Source: Guillardia theta CCMP2712
Taxonomy: Eukaryota > Cryptophyceae > Pyrenomonadales > Geminigeraceae
Reading direction: 5' to 3'
Assembly: GCF_000315625.1 (NCBI RefSeq)
Contig: NW_005434617.1
Location: 383,961-405,667 of the forward strand
Length of the DNA stretch: 21,707 nt
How positions within the stretch are numbered: the stretch's first letter is position 1; each line of letters starts with the position of its first letter. The notes beneath the pieces were generated by a model. It saw only the letters and a list, made by a program, of their open reading frames with translations, was not told the DNA's origin and did no database searches. Made by a program: the position numbers and the translations under genes. Positions 9,164-19,130 of this stretch are shown here, piece after piece.

Positions 9164-9537
9164 GCTCGGAGAAGACGGTTAACTTGGGCCCAGTGGCTAA
9201 CTTGACAACGCCGGTTCAACGGTTCAACGGTTGAGACCGCCAAGGGCCTCAAATTGCCAGGGTCCCCCCGGGCCTACCGTACGGTACCGCGCGCGTGGAT
9301 ATTTGATACTCGAAACTGATCCGAACAAAACTTGAAAACTGCCAGGCCGGCCAGCCAGTGACGCCGGACTGTTTACGTAGGGGCTACAAGTTGAGCGGCT
9401 TATCTTGTGCTCAAGAGTGTACTGAGGTGATGATGCGGATATTCAACCGTTGAACGGCTCTTAACCGACGGCGAGTCAACACGATACGGCACGGGTTGCA
9501 ACAATGTGATGTACTGAGCCACAAGGAAGTTCTTTCC

Positions 9538-10908
9538 TCAATGCTTCGTCGAGTTGTTTGTAGGCAGAGGCTGCAGCGCCGGCATCGTGCTAAGATCGCT
9601 CGCCGAAGACTTGAGCTGTGAAGCAAAGGAGGTGACGCGAGCAACCTGCAGTCAACAATGACGTCACCTGAGAGATGATGAGGATGCAGGCGAAGACGAC
9701 GACCGCCACGACGATGCCGTACATGATCCACTGTTGCCGGGTCGTCAATTCACTGCCTCCTCCCCCTTCACCACCTTATTCTGAGTAATTCTCTTCTGCA
9801 TCAGCCTGACGAGCCGTCGGCTTTCGCCTCTGCTCGCAACGCATCAGCCTCGGAGTCGGAGGGGAAGGAGAGAGGGAGGTAGACAGCTCACAGGTTGTTG
9901 TCGACATCGGACAAGGAATCACGAGCATGCAGCAAGGTCTCTCGCTGCTGCAGCAGATCCTAATGTCAAGGCACCGTCAGGTTCTTCCCCTTCCCGTCTC
10001 TCCCGCCAACCTGCATCACGTCGGCTCCGATCATTTCCGTCTCTTGTGCGACTCTCCGGCTCTCCTTGATCCTGCGAGCGGCAGTCGATTGTTATCTTCT
10101 CCATTACCATGATACACCACATGTGCAGTATTATCCTCGTCCTCATCGTCATAATCACATTAACCTCATCGTCTTTGTCATACAATAGTCGTCGTCGACA
10201 TCATCAGCATCGTCATCAAACATCATTCAGTCTCGCATTCACCGCTGTGTTGACTTCTCTAGTCGCTCAGTAACGACAGACGATCTTGCTCGTTGTTCAG
10301 CCGACAGCGTAAGGTTGCCGCTGAACTTGTCGCCGTTGTTCTGATTGCGGAACAAATCATCTCTCTCCGCCGCTGACGTCACCTTTCTTTGCTGCAAGCG
10401 ACATGATGCTATTTCAGTGGTGACATGTGCAGCAAGGTCGACAACCTTTCGGAGGTAACACGACAGAGTATCCTTGCACACTCCGATGTCTATCTTGTAC
10501 TGCCTCAACCGATTCTCGCATGCCTTGCGAGTCTCTCCCTTGCAGCTGCTCCAGCAGCGAGTCAACATGATGACGATGCGATCAGGTGTCATACCTGCGT
10601 ACTTCCATTCCTAACTTTCCCAAAACTTCCTCAGCGTCTTCCACGTTGTGCTTGGCCTTCTGATAGATCGAATTCCATTCGTCTGAGAGCAAAAATCACA
10701 CGCGGCTGTACTGAAGGGGTTTCATGCACACCCGCGTTAGTTTGCTCTTGTTCTCCCAATTTGTTCAGACGATCTAGATGCAGATTGATTTCTCGCACGA
10801 GCGATTGATACCTGGCGGAGCGTGAGTGATGGAGCAAATGGACTCAAACAAGGCAGCGAGAGGAAGGAAAGGAACTTACTGCTCTTCATAAGCCTCAAGG
10901 AGCGCCAT
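9538..10908 (-). CDS. VTI1: VTI1-type Qb-SNARE, ten exons
   Basis: Exons 10908-10880, 10811-10732, 10682-10595, 10545-10446, 10391-10243, 10071-10011, 9959-9892, 9829-9775, 9730-9668 and 9615-9538 join in phase to 256 residues. Introns are 44-68 nt, except one of 171 nt. The N-terminus (MALLEAYEEQYQSLVREI) and EVR...RLRQYK region match the Vti1 Habc domain. The SNARE helix spans about residues 130-210 (EQRARSSVVTERLEKS, IKESRRVAQETEMIGADVMQ, RLVRLMQKRITQNK) with Gln174 at the expected zero layer. A tail anchor follows at 211-231 (WIMYGIVVAVVVFACILIIS). Vti1 proteins join Golgi, endosome and vacuole SNARE complexes. Start ATG has A at -3 and G at +4. The last exon is less certain: reading through instead of splicing at 9668 would give a different 24-residue tail ending in TAG. 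Either way about 25 residues follow the anchor. Confidence 0.9.
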
Positions 10909-11628
10909 GGTTTCGTTTCAAAGCAACAGGACCAGACTAGAACCAAACTTCGTGAAGCTCTTGTCTCTTAGAAAGCAGCAGCATGCTGATCCCCTAAAGA
11001 GATAATTATTCAGCCGTGGCAATTCAAGTCGATCGGTTTCAAAAAGGTGCAGGTAGAGAAGGATATCACAGACTGAAACCATGGCCTGCTTTTATCTATC
11101 TGACATCTCTATGAACACTTCTGTGGCCAGATGAAAGCTCTCATGCAATGCAGCAACGCTGTTTTGCACTTGTTCTATACACAGCGCTTCAACATGCTGC
11201 CAAAAGCAGAACAATACTTCAATGCAGGCAGCTATGATGTCAATAGCTTTGTTTCATCAAGATGAAATGCAGGCAAGCTATGGGATGCTAGTTGATAGGA
11301 TGCACATACATTTGATGGAAGTTGTTGTCATGCCTGAAACACATCAAAGGCATTCATGCGTCGAAGACAGCGACGAGAGTACGTGAGAGTTGGTGTGGTT
11401 GTTATGGTAGTGAAAGATCAGTAGGAGGATGAAAACGCAACAATGAAGATCACGATGGTGTTAGTGGCCATGTTGAGAAGGGAGGGGCGCGGAGGAATCC
11501 GCCCCAGGCCTCCATTCCTCCCGCACGGTCGATGGCATGAATGACGATGGTGATGTTAGCTGGTTGGCCCGGTGCTGTGAGGCGGTTTGCTATACAGTAG
11601 GTCCAAGGAGGGCGACAATGGCGTTGCT
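10909..11628. other. Divergent intergenic region between VTI1-like and CCDC17-like genes
   Basis: This 720-bp region should contain both promoters and the 5' UTRs. I see no assemblable exon. A direct near-repeat of about 16 bp occurs at 11221 and 11266 (AATGCAGGCAGCTATG and AATGCAGGCAAGCTATG). A 16-bp string, CCTCCCGCACGGTCGA, at about 11517-11532 recurs exactly inside the CCDC17-like coding region at about 12491-12506. A four-codon open frame starting at 11618 ends on the putative start codon of the next gene. Confidence 0.55.
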
Positions 11629-14600
11629 ATGATAGTTGTGCAGTTGGCTGCCATGCAGGCCGGAGGAGCTGAGGATGCGGCTGCTGCTGCGCGTGTGACA
11701 GCATCGCAGTTCGCTGCAAGGGCTCAACGAGAAGGAGCGACGGAGGGGAAGATGAGGAGCGAGGAGGAGCAGTCGTTCCGTGAGCTCAAGTATGAGGAAG
11801 CCATCAAGGTAGAGAAGCTGCTGGGGGATCTGAAAAAGTTGGAGCAAGAGGAAAGGTCGCTTTCCATCGACTTCGAGATGGAGCGAAGAAGAAGCATGTC
11901 TCGTCCACCTGGCCTCCAGCAAGACAACAGGTGACTAGCGAACCGAAGCTCGTGTGCACTTGACAGTTGCTTCCCGCGTTGCTCCATCCAGGTACGCGGA
12001 GATGATGGCAGCCAAGGCAAGCAAGCTTGAGAAGCTGAGGAGGCAGCGACAGGATCTGATGCTGGAGAGAGACATCATCGACTCAGACTTAGAAGGCATC
12101 AAGACCGACAAGCAGGTCAAGCCTCGTCCACCTATCTTGCAGTCCATGCAGCGGCTGTTCCCGGATAGAACGGAGAAGCTTCGCGAGACTGATCAGGTGC
12201 TGGATGAGAACATTCTTGACAAGATACGTCAGATGCAGCCAAACTCTCGTGAGGTCTCGTCGCTGCTGAAGACCATGGAAAGAGACAAGCAGAGGCTCTT
12301 GCAGCTGCACAGGGAGCACAACCTTGTCTTGGATGAGATTCAGAGCCAGGACAAGGGGGAAGCAATCGCCCAGTCAACGATCGAGATGCCAAGCAAGAGG
12401 TACCTGGAAGAAGCTCGCGAGCGGCTCATGGTGATCCTTCCCATCCTCTCCCTCACCCTCACCCCTGCTGAGCAGCAGGAGACACAACAACCTCCCGCAC
12501 GGTCGACTCTCCTCCCCCCCATACGAGACGCCAAGGACACCTCTCCTGCGCAGGAGCAGGAGGGGCAGACGACCAGCCTGAGGCGTCCTCTTCCTCCGCC
12601 TCCCCTACAAGAGTCCTGGCCTGTCGACCACCTGGAAGCGAAGGTCGCAGAGGACTCGCGCAGGCCTGCAGCTTCCATGGTAGGGAGAGCGAGCGAGACG
12701 AGGATGATGCCGAAGCCAGCAAACCTGCAGACGCCTCTCCCGGCCCTTGCACGTCCCTCATCCTTGCAAGAGGAGATACGGCAGCTGCGAAACGAGTACC
12801 TGCTGCAGGGAGGACGCAATCAGAGCTTGCTGGAGGCCATCGAAGCGCTAGAGCGAGAGGCAGCACTCGCCCAGCTACCTTCCTCTAGACCCTCGCATCC
12901 GCCTGTGCGTACAAGCTCTGTAGGTCAGGGAGCTCAGAGAGGAGACGAGAGAGTTCCTGCCTGGTTCTCAGAGGAGATGTCAAAGTTTGAGCAGTACATC
13001 CAAGAGAGGAAGGCAGAAAACATGAAGCTGAAGGCTCAGCTGGAACATGTGTCAGGTCGCTCAGCCGTGAGTATCGAAGATCTTCCTGCTGTTGGTGAGT
13101 GACTCTGTGCCTTCAGCTTGCGACGGACAGGACCGAGCGCAAGGACGAGGTCTCCTTCCGCATCCCACTGATGGAGGAGGAGGAGGAGTTGAGACAACTG
13201 GAGATGCTACCCAAGAGCAGTGCGATCTACGACATGAGGAAACAGCACCTCAAGGAAGTCATCGAGATGAAGTACAAGCTCCAACAACTGAAACAAGAAG
13301 CAGAGAAGACCGAGCTTGAGAACCAGGTGCATCGCTCGGAACCAGACAAGCTTGTCAGTGACTGATGCATGCAGATTGAGGAGCAAAGAAAGGAGCACGA
13401 GCGACGCAAGTGGGTACTGATGCAGCAGCAGCAGCTCCTCGAGGCCAAGTACCGCAAGCACTTTGCCAGAGAGAACCCGATCGAGTCTCTTGGCGGCAAG
13501 GAGGCGCAGAGTGAGGCCTACAACTTCGAGGCCGGGTTTGCTGTCTTCTTCGACTACATCCTGGGCCTGCCGACCAAGGTCAACAATCAGGTCCAAGTTG
13601 TCTTCGGGTTCTACCTAGGACAGGAGCCCAAGACGTCTCCCAAGGCTCTGCCGATGACTGACGTCGACGTCGTCGGCATCAGCAGTCGGAGAGCCGTGCT
13701 CGCGCTGAAGCGGCAGTTTATGAAGGTGTCGCCCAACTCGAACCTGAAGCTCATCGTGGAGGTTCAGTCCGTCAACCCTGCGACCCTCGGCAAGGGCCCC
13801 AAGATGGTTCCCATCGGCTGGACCATGCTGCCTGTCTTCACCGACGACGACCTCAACCGGGGCTTGTTTCGAGTCCCAGCCTTCATGCCGCCCGTCCGAC
13901 CAGACCTGGAGAAGGATGACGTGGCAGGGCTGTACAGGATGAAGGGGATGGAGTTCTACCTCCGGTTGGTTCCCCGCCAGCTCCTCCCATTCCACGACAA
14001 GTTCACCGTCAACCCCGAGACCACGCAGGTCCAGTACAAGTACCCCAAAGGCCTCGCTCCTCCTGCCGCCGAGCCTCCCAGACCCCTCAAGGATCACTTT
14101 GTCACTCCAACCAGCAAAATCGACGCGTCGCCGGGGCAGATCACCAGGAGCTTGTCGAAGCCTCGGCCGGCCTCGAAACTCGAAGATTCTGGTGCTGCCT
14201 CCCTTCACAGCGCAGTAGCTCCAGCCCTTGAAGAAGTGGAGCCGGCATGGCCTCTGATCACGTTCTGCGTCAACTTGCAGGAGCTTGACGGCTCTCTCTT
14301 TGAGAACTCACACTGCTCGAGCTTGTCCTTCTTCTTCTTCAAGATCAGCCTCGTCCTCCTCCAGGACGGAGCTGCTGAGATGGTGCCCTTCCAGTGCCAA
14401 GAGGTCCCAAGAGAGGCCGGGCAGCCGTCGGAGCTTCACTCCGGCACAATGTTCACATCGAGTCCTTGTGAGGTCGCCCAGGGTCCGGCGATCTCGTTGC
14501 AGTCTGCGATCTTGATGAAAGACATCCCAGTGAGGGAAAACCTGACGGTGATGATCGAGCTTGTGGGAGAGGTGTTGACGACCGGCGAGGAGAGGACTCG

Positions 14601-16992
14601 CAAGGAGCAGCCCATCGCCTGGACGTCGCACAGCCTCTTCAGGAGGGAGCTTGAGACAGAGCTGGAGTTGAACGAGGACACTTTCGAGACCCTTCTCCTC
14701 GTCCCTCCTCTGAGAGTGGACAAGAGCTCGGTGGACATCATAGAGGCTCAGAAGGAGCAGGCGCGCTTGCTGAGCATGGACGGTCTGTGCAACGAGTCGA
14801 GCGACATGTTTCTCAACAGCCCCATCCCCAGGATTGTCTTCTCCGTCTCCTCTGACTTGGGGGCTGTGCTGGGATCCTCCCTGCTACCTGCCGGCACGCA
14901 AGAGCTGAGTGATGCCGATCGGGATGCCCTCAGGATCTTCGACGCCTTCGACAGTGAGCCCTGGCTGCCCGCCCCCAAGCCGCCGCTGCTCAAGCAGGTC
15001 TTCACGCAGGACGACGGGTTCGACGTGTACGTCGACGCCGCTCGGCATCTGCCAGACAACACGACGCTCTCAGCGGTGACCTGCTTCCTCGCCAACAAGC
15101 ACATGTCCATCACCGGCCAGTTCTGGAAGGAGGTCGACTGCCGTACCGCCGACCTTCACAACCCGATCTTCCTGGCGCGCAAGGAGTTCCGCAAGGAGGC
15201 CGGGCAGGAGTGGGACCCCACGCTGACGCTGGTGATCAGACTCGATGCGGTCGAGAAGCCTCCGGGCGAGAAGGCGGTCGGGGTCGGCATAGTCGGCTTC
15301 TCCCTCCTCAACATCTTCCTCGACCCGACGACGGAGCAGCAGCCCGACGACAGCAGCACGCAGGAGATGCTGCTCAATCAAGGGAGCTTCCAGGTCCCCG
15401 TCTACATGGTGGGACTGCACAAGGAGCAGCCGCTCTCTGTGCGCGCGATGGAGGAGGAGAAGCGAAGGCTCTGCACGACTCTTCTCATCCGCTTGATTCA
15501 GGCTCCTCGGGCCCCGGACGGGCTCTCAGTCCTCTCGTCGGCTAGTTACGGGTCCAACGAAGCGCAGATGAAGGAGGCAGGGCTGCTGGTCTGGCCGAAG
15601 CCGTATGCTCTTGGTCACTACTCCAGTGAGTCTTGCAGTCCGACAGAGCAGGAGAGGTACATCTACGAGGCAAGAGAAGTCGAGCCTCTGCCTACCATCG
15701 CTGAGTTGCAGACCATCCTTGAAATCGAGTTCACCGAGGAGGAGGTAGATGCGACAAAGAACAAAGATGTGTTCCTCCCGGAGAACTTCGAGGTCAACCT
15801 GAGCAACTTCCGGCAAGGTAGAACAATCCACAATTGTTGAGCTCTCTTGTCTTCTGAGATTTTGTTGCAGTCATCCGGAAGTACTTGAAAGGAAAACCAG
15901 CGACAAAGCTCATCGGCTCCAACTTCAACGTCCCTTACTTTCCCGAGAAAGGCTTTCACCTGTCTGTTGACGGCTTCGATATCACGGCGAGCGACGTGAA
16001 CATCCTCTGGGCTGCTTGTCTCGTACGACTTCTCATGACCCTCACGACTGCCTCTGATCGTTGATCCCTCAGGTCTCCTCCTTCCCGCATGGCACGTACT
16101 ATCACTCGGAGCATGCCATCACCAAGGATGTTGTGATCTTTGACGACCTGGACCTTGACTCGGACGTGCAATGCCCGAGGTATCAAGACGCCATGAAGAG
16201 CTTCACCATGCAGACCCTCAACGACAAGAAGATGTCGGCGATGATCATCGATGTTCGGGTGGTCGTGGATGCTGTGAGGGTGAAGAAGAAGGTTCTTGCT
16301 CTCGCTCCCTCGTCCCCTCCTGATCTCATCTCAGATGAAGATGTTGAAGGAGAGGAAGACTGTTCAGCTCGGATTCGCGATCATACCAGTGATCCACTCC
16401 AACTACGTCATGTCAGGAAACTACAGGGTCCCCGTGTACACTACGAGGTCGCAACCGTTTTCGTCCTACTTTGAGAAAGATCAATCATTGGACTCCGTGA
16501 AGGAGGGGCCAACTTCTCATCTGCTAGAGTTCATTGAGAATGGGGTGAAACGACGAGCGGTCGACAGCAGACTCGCTGATGATGCTGCGACAGGTCAACT
16601 TTTCCGATGTGTTGAATCAAGCGGCATCGAACAAAGAGATCTTCAGGGTTGAAGGCGCTTCAGTAGTCTGCAGAGTTGCCGATTGGGTGAGCTTATCAGA
16701 TTTATGACGAGTCATAACTTCGATGCAGACGCGAAGGGAGGAGTACGCTTCCAGGTTCACCAGGGTCGGAGAGCCGAATCGGGTCAACCTCAAGTTGCTT
16801 CCCGAGGGCAAGGAGAGGTCTTACGTCTCCACTCCTGCCAAGTTATCTTTCGTTCAAGCGTACAAGAAACAGTGAGTCCTCTTGGCAACCGAGCGTCCCC
16901 CTCACAGCGCTGCTTGCAGGAAACTCGTTCCGGAAACCGTTGTTAACGAATGTCGCATCAAGGCGATGAGCGATCTGAACTTGCAAGGATGA
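11629..16992 (+). CDS. CCDC17: Large coiled-coil protein of the CCDC17 type, ten exons
   Basis: Exons 11629-11930, 11992-13066, 13117-13326, 13375-15817, 15871-16022, 16073-16279, 16335-16544, 16594-16686, 16729-16871 and 16920-16992 (introns 42-61 nt) keep phase and give about 1,635 residues. Residues 1-580 are charged coiled coil broken by a Pro-rich linker (about 270-370). Near residue 585 a CCDC17-like module begins (AVFFDYILGLPTKVNNQV, then GWTMLPVFTDDDLNRGLF, VPAFMPPVRPDL, MEFYLRLV, QYKYP). Three more sandwich-like modules follow, including GFDVYVDAARHLPDN (about 1078) and GFHLSVDGFDI (about 1370). Human CCDC17 is about 620 residues, of unclear function, and I recall expression linked to ciliated cells. 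The N-terminal zinc finger of the animal protein is not seen. A 45-nt in-frame segment at 12431-12475 may be an extra intron. The exon 6 donor could be 16274, 16280 or 16292. The family call is from remembered motifs. Confidence 0.72.
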
Positions 16993-17504
16993 TAGATGTT
17001 GTATTCTTACTGTATGTAGTCTAGTCTGCTGCCGCTGCCATTGCTCTTTCCATCTTTCTATCTAACGCTGCCTTTCAATGTAAAAGTACTTGAAATCCTA
17101 TTCTCACGCGAACAATTCTAACGAACGTAATGTACAAGGTTCTGAATGATCTGCTGGGGCCTCTCGTGTCCTCGTCAAGTTTTCAAACCTTGACTATGGT
17201 CTCTCACTGTTACCCGATCTTTCCGCAACACATCAACGCCTTCAACCCCTCCTTCCAATCTCCAATTTCCGACTTGCTCTCTCCCTAAGTTGCTACAGTC
17301 TGTCAGTTGCACTAAGTTGTTGGTTTTCAATCTGACATTCGAACTCAGTTCAACTAGTTTAGAGTCAAGTTTTTGACAAAACAAGAAAGCTTCATCGCCT
17401 GTTTGAACTGACATTGAGCAGTAGAAGGAAATTAAAAAGGAATAAAACAAACACGAGATTACGCTGAAAAATTCATACACTACAGTTATCAACGTTTTTC
17501 TTGT
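16993..17504. other. Convergent 3' flanks, AT-richer, no gene seen
   Basis: About 510 bp between two converging stop codons. Composition is more AT-rich than in the coding regions. The minus-strand open frame at 17175-17492 is hydrophobic at one end but has no splice links or recognisable motif, so I treat it as noncoding 3' flank. Confidence 0.55.
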
Positions 17505-18161
17505 TCAGTAGTACTTCACTTGTTTTCCTTCCTTGAACTCCTTGAGCTTTTCTTCATAGCGCTGGAAACGAGTGTCATAGCAGATTAACATAAAGAGCAC
17601 AAGAGATACCGCAATGTTCTGTTCCGTCCAAACAGCAATACACTGGAAGGAGTAAGCTCCAATACCAGCAAGCAGGAAGTGCTCCCATGGTTCTGCCCAA
17701 TAATTCAGCGAACGAAAGATATCTTGAGGTGATCCAGGAAACAATGTGCAGGACAATTCAAACAATAGGATGAGATTTGTGCATATTCATTATGCAAACT
17801 CTCCGTTTCTGCTTCGATATGACCGCTTCCACAGTCTTGGAAGTCACTATAAAAAGCTTGCGAGAGATTCGGAATACATCCAACAATACGAATACAATTC
17901 CATACACATACAGTATCATTGACAATGTCCCTTACAGCAACACATAAAGTCCTTCACCCTCAAATCGCGAGCTTTCATCACACAGTTGAAGCATCTTGGT
18001 GCTTAATGTCATGAACAACAGCCATAGCAACGAGGTGTGAGAGGGCCGAAACGAGCACATGTCATAGTCTTACGTCTCAAGAGAGAGACTCTTCGCAGTG
18101 AGTTGCTGTACAGCTTCACCAGCACCCCAAACGTCGCGCCCATCAACATTTCTCCAGCCAT
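17505..18161 (-). CDS. Small predicted membrane protein of unknown family, two exons
   Basis: Proposed exons are 18161-18074 and 17722-17505, joined in phase across a 351-nt intron to give 101 residues. The start ATG has A at -3 and G at +4, and the donor is GTAAGA. The N-terminus MAGEMLMGATFGVLVKLYSN may form one short helix. The second exon has WAEPWEHFLLAGIGAYSF and a second hydrophobic run (NIAVSLVLFMLICY), then a charged coil ending EGKQVKYY. The PWEH-plus-Gly-rich helix pattern faintly recalls small mitochondrial inner-membrane accessory subunits, but I cannot name a family. The intron is longer than its neighbours' and could hide a further exon. The second exon is the better supported of the two. 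Confidence 0.6.
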
Positions 18162-18395
18162 CCTCGCCGCTTCTGCTGATCCCCACCCCACCCCTGCCCT
18201 CAATTTTCCTCAAAATCGCCCTACCCACGTGTGGCTGTCTGATCACCCCTACCCTGCGAATTACCCTGATATACCCCCACAACCGGCCTTGCAGACCCCC
18301 AAGATCACCACGACGGGTGGTATCTGGCTAGAAACAAAACACCCACCCTGATGTCGTGGGACCCACCCTATTACATTACAGAAACTAATAGATCT
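18162..18395. other. C-rich repeat-like spacer
   Basis: The plus strand is dominated by CCCACCC, CCCTACCC and ACCCACCC runs, like the blocks near 4.7-5.0 kb and 20.4 kb. It lies between the start of the minus-strand small protein and the first proposed exon of the next plus-strand gene. Open frames through it are low-complexity. Confidence 0.5.
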
Positions 18396-18926
18396 ATGGG
18401 TGGGTACTTGATGGACTGAAGTATACTTTATACTCGTCCAGGTATAGCGCATACTTCCAAGTGTCGGGAGGAGGAATGTTGGTTCAGCTGTGGGGACCGA
18501 GCCGGAGGTATGAGCTGAGAGGAGCATGAGGATGAAGACTTGACCCCGAAACACTGCTACACCCATCATGACATGTCTACTCCCATCATGACATGTCTTC
18601 TCCCATCATGACGTGTTTCCTTTTACGTAGTCCCGACGATGATGTTGAACCGTACGCCTTCAATTTCAGAGCGTTGATCCGAGGGGTTCCTACATACGAG
18701 GAGATGCAGGTGTGAGATCCTTGGCTGAGCTTCGTGACCTTGATCCTTGACATTGGCAGGAGCATGGAAGCAACTGGGTGGTAGACCAGTTAAAGTCGTT
18801 GTGCCATGGCCATGTCGCAGGTGTTTGATTGGGAAGGTGTCGAAACAAAGTGACAAACCTGCAGGGTGTGCGTACAATGACTTTGAGGGACCAGGGAGAG
18901 CCGGCGGATGGAACATTGATTCCTGA
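18396..18926 (+). CDS. Small unknown protein, five exons, 5' end uncertain
   Basis: Exons 18442-18507, 18631-18709, 18760-18820 and 18865-18926 join in phase with introns of 123, 50 and 44 nt. A first mini-exon 18396-18403 (ATG plus 5 nt, followed by a 38-nt intron) completes a 91-residue protein. Pieces include YSAYFQVSGGGMLVQLWGPS, PDDDVEPYAFNFRALIRG, VPTYEEMQ, EHGSNWVVDQLKSL, and an ending GRAGGWNIDS. I recognise no family. The sequence is not low complexity and phase holds through three ordinary introns, which supports real coding. The proposed first exon lies in a GGGTGGGTAC repeat motif. The true start may therefore be the internal ATG at 18475, or the gene may be a remnant whose 5' exons were lost to repeat insertion. 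The 123-nt intron carries a 20-bp tandem repeat. Confidence 0.5.
18561..18620. repeat. 20-bp tandem repeat, three copies, inside an intron
   Basis: Three adjacent units of CCCATCATGACATGTCT plus 3 nt. The first two units are almost identical and the third has drifted (ACGTGTTT). The repeat lies in the 123-nt intron of the unknown plus-strand gene and makes that intron longer than its neighbours. Confidence 0.9.
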
Positions 18927-19130
18927 ATGACTGGAAAAACGTAGCATGGTTATCATGGAGCCTCCTCTTTGTTGCATTATCAGATACCTACCTAACTGCA
19001 ATCCGAGCATATACGAGCACAATGAGACTCATCCCAGCAATGATTCAAGGAAAAAACAATAGTTATTTATGTTTTTGAGAACGAGGCGTATCCCAGTACA
19101 AACAAGCTTGAATCTGAATACAGCTTCCAG

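Larger units (their letters stand above)
8085..9537. other. Long intergenic spacer: pyrimidine tract, repeat-like block and GC-rich island
   Basis: I find no supportable gene. From about 8380 to 8640 the plus strand is pyrimidine-rich, and the 145-residue open frame at 8281-8718 is low complexity. From about 8640 to 8760 there are GTACCC and ACCCCACCCCCC tracts. The short element at 8796-8819 recurs in opposite orientation near 20.8 kb. From about 8860 to 9300 the base composition is very GC-rich with many self-complementary runs. From 9195 to 9465 the motif GGTTCAACGGTT occurs in tandem (9211-9231) and inverted (9448-9463). Confidence 0.6.

Noticed and set aside
13615-14208. 197-residue open frame on the minus strand
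   Set aside because: It lies antisense to the well-supported CCDC17-like exon 4, and its Arg/Gly/Leu-rich composition is what GC-rich codons give on the opposite strand.
17175-17492. Hydrophobic minus-strand open frame as a membrane protein
   Set aside because: It lies just past the stop codon of the small membrane protein gene, has no splice link and no motif, and is AT-rich like 3' flank.
18561-18620. Three regularly spaced repeats, considered as a CRISPR array
   Set aside because: The units are adjacent with no spacers, only three copies exist, and they lie in an intron of a eukaryotic gene.
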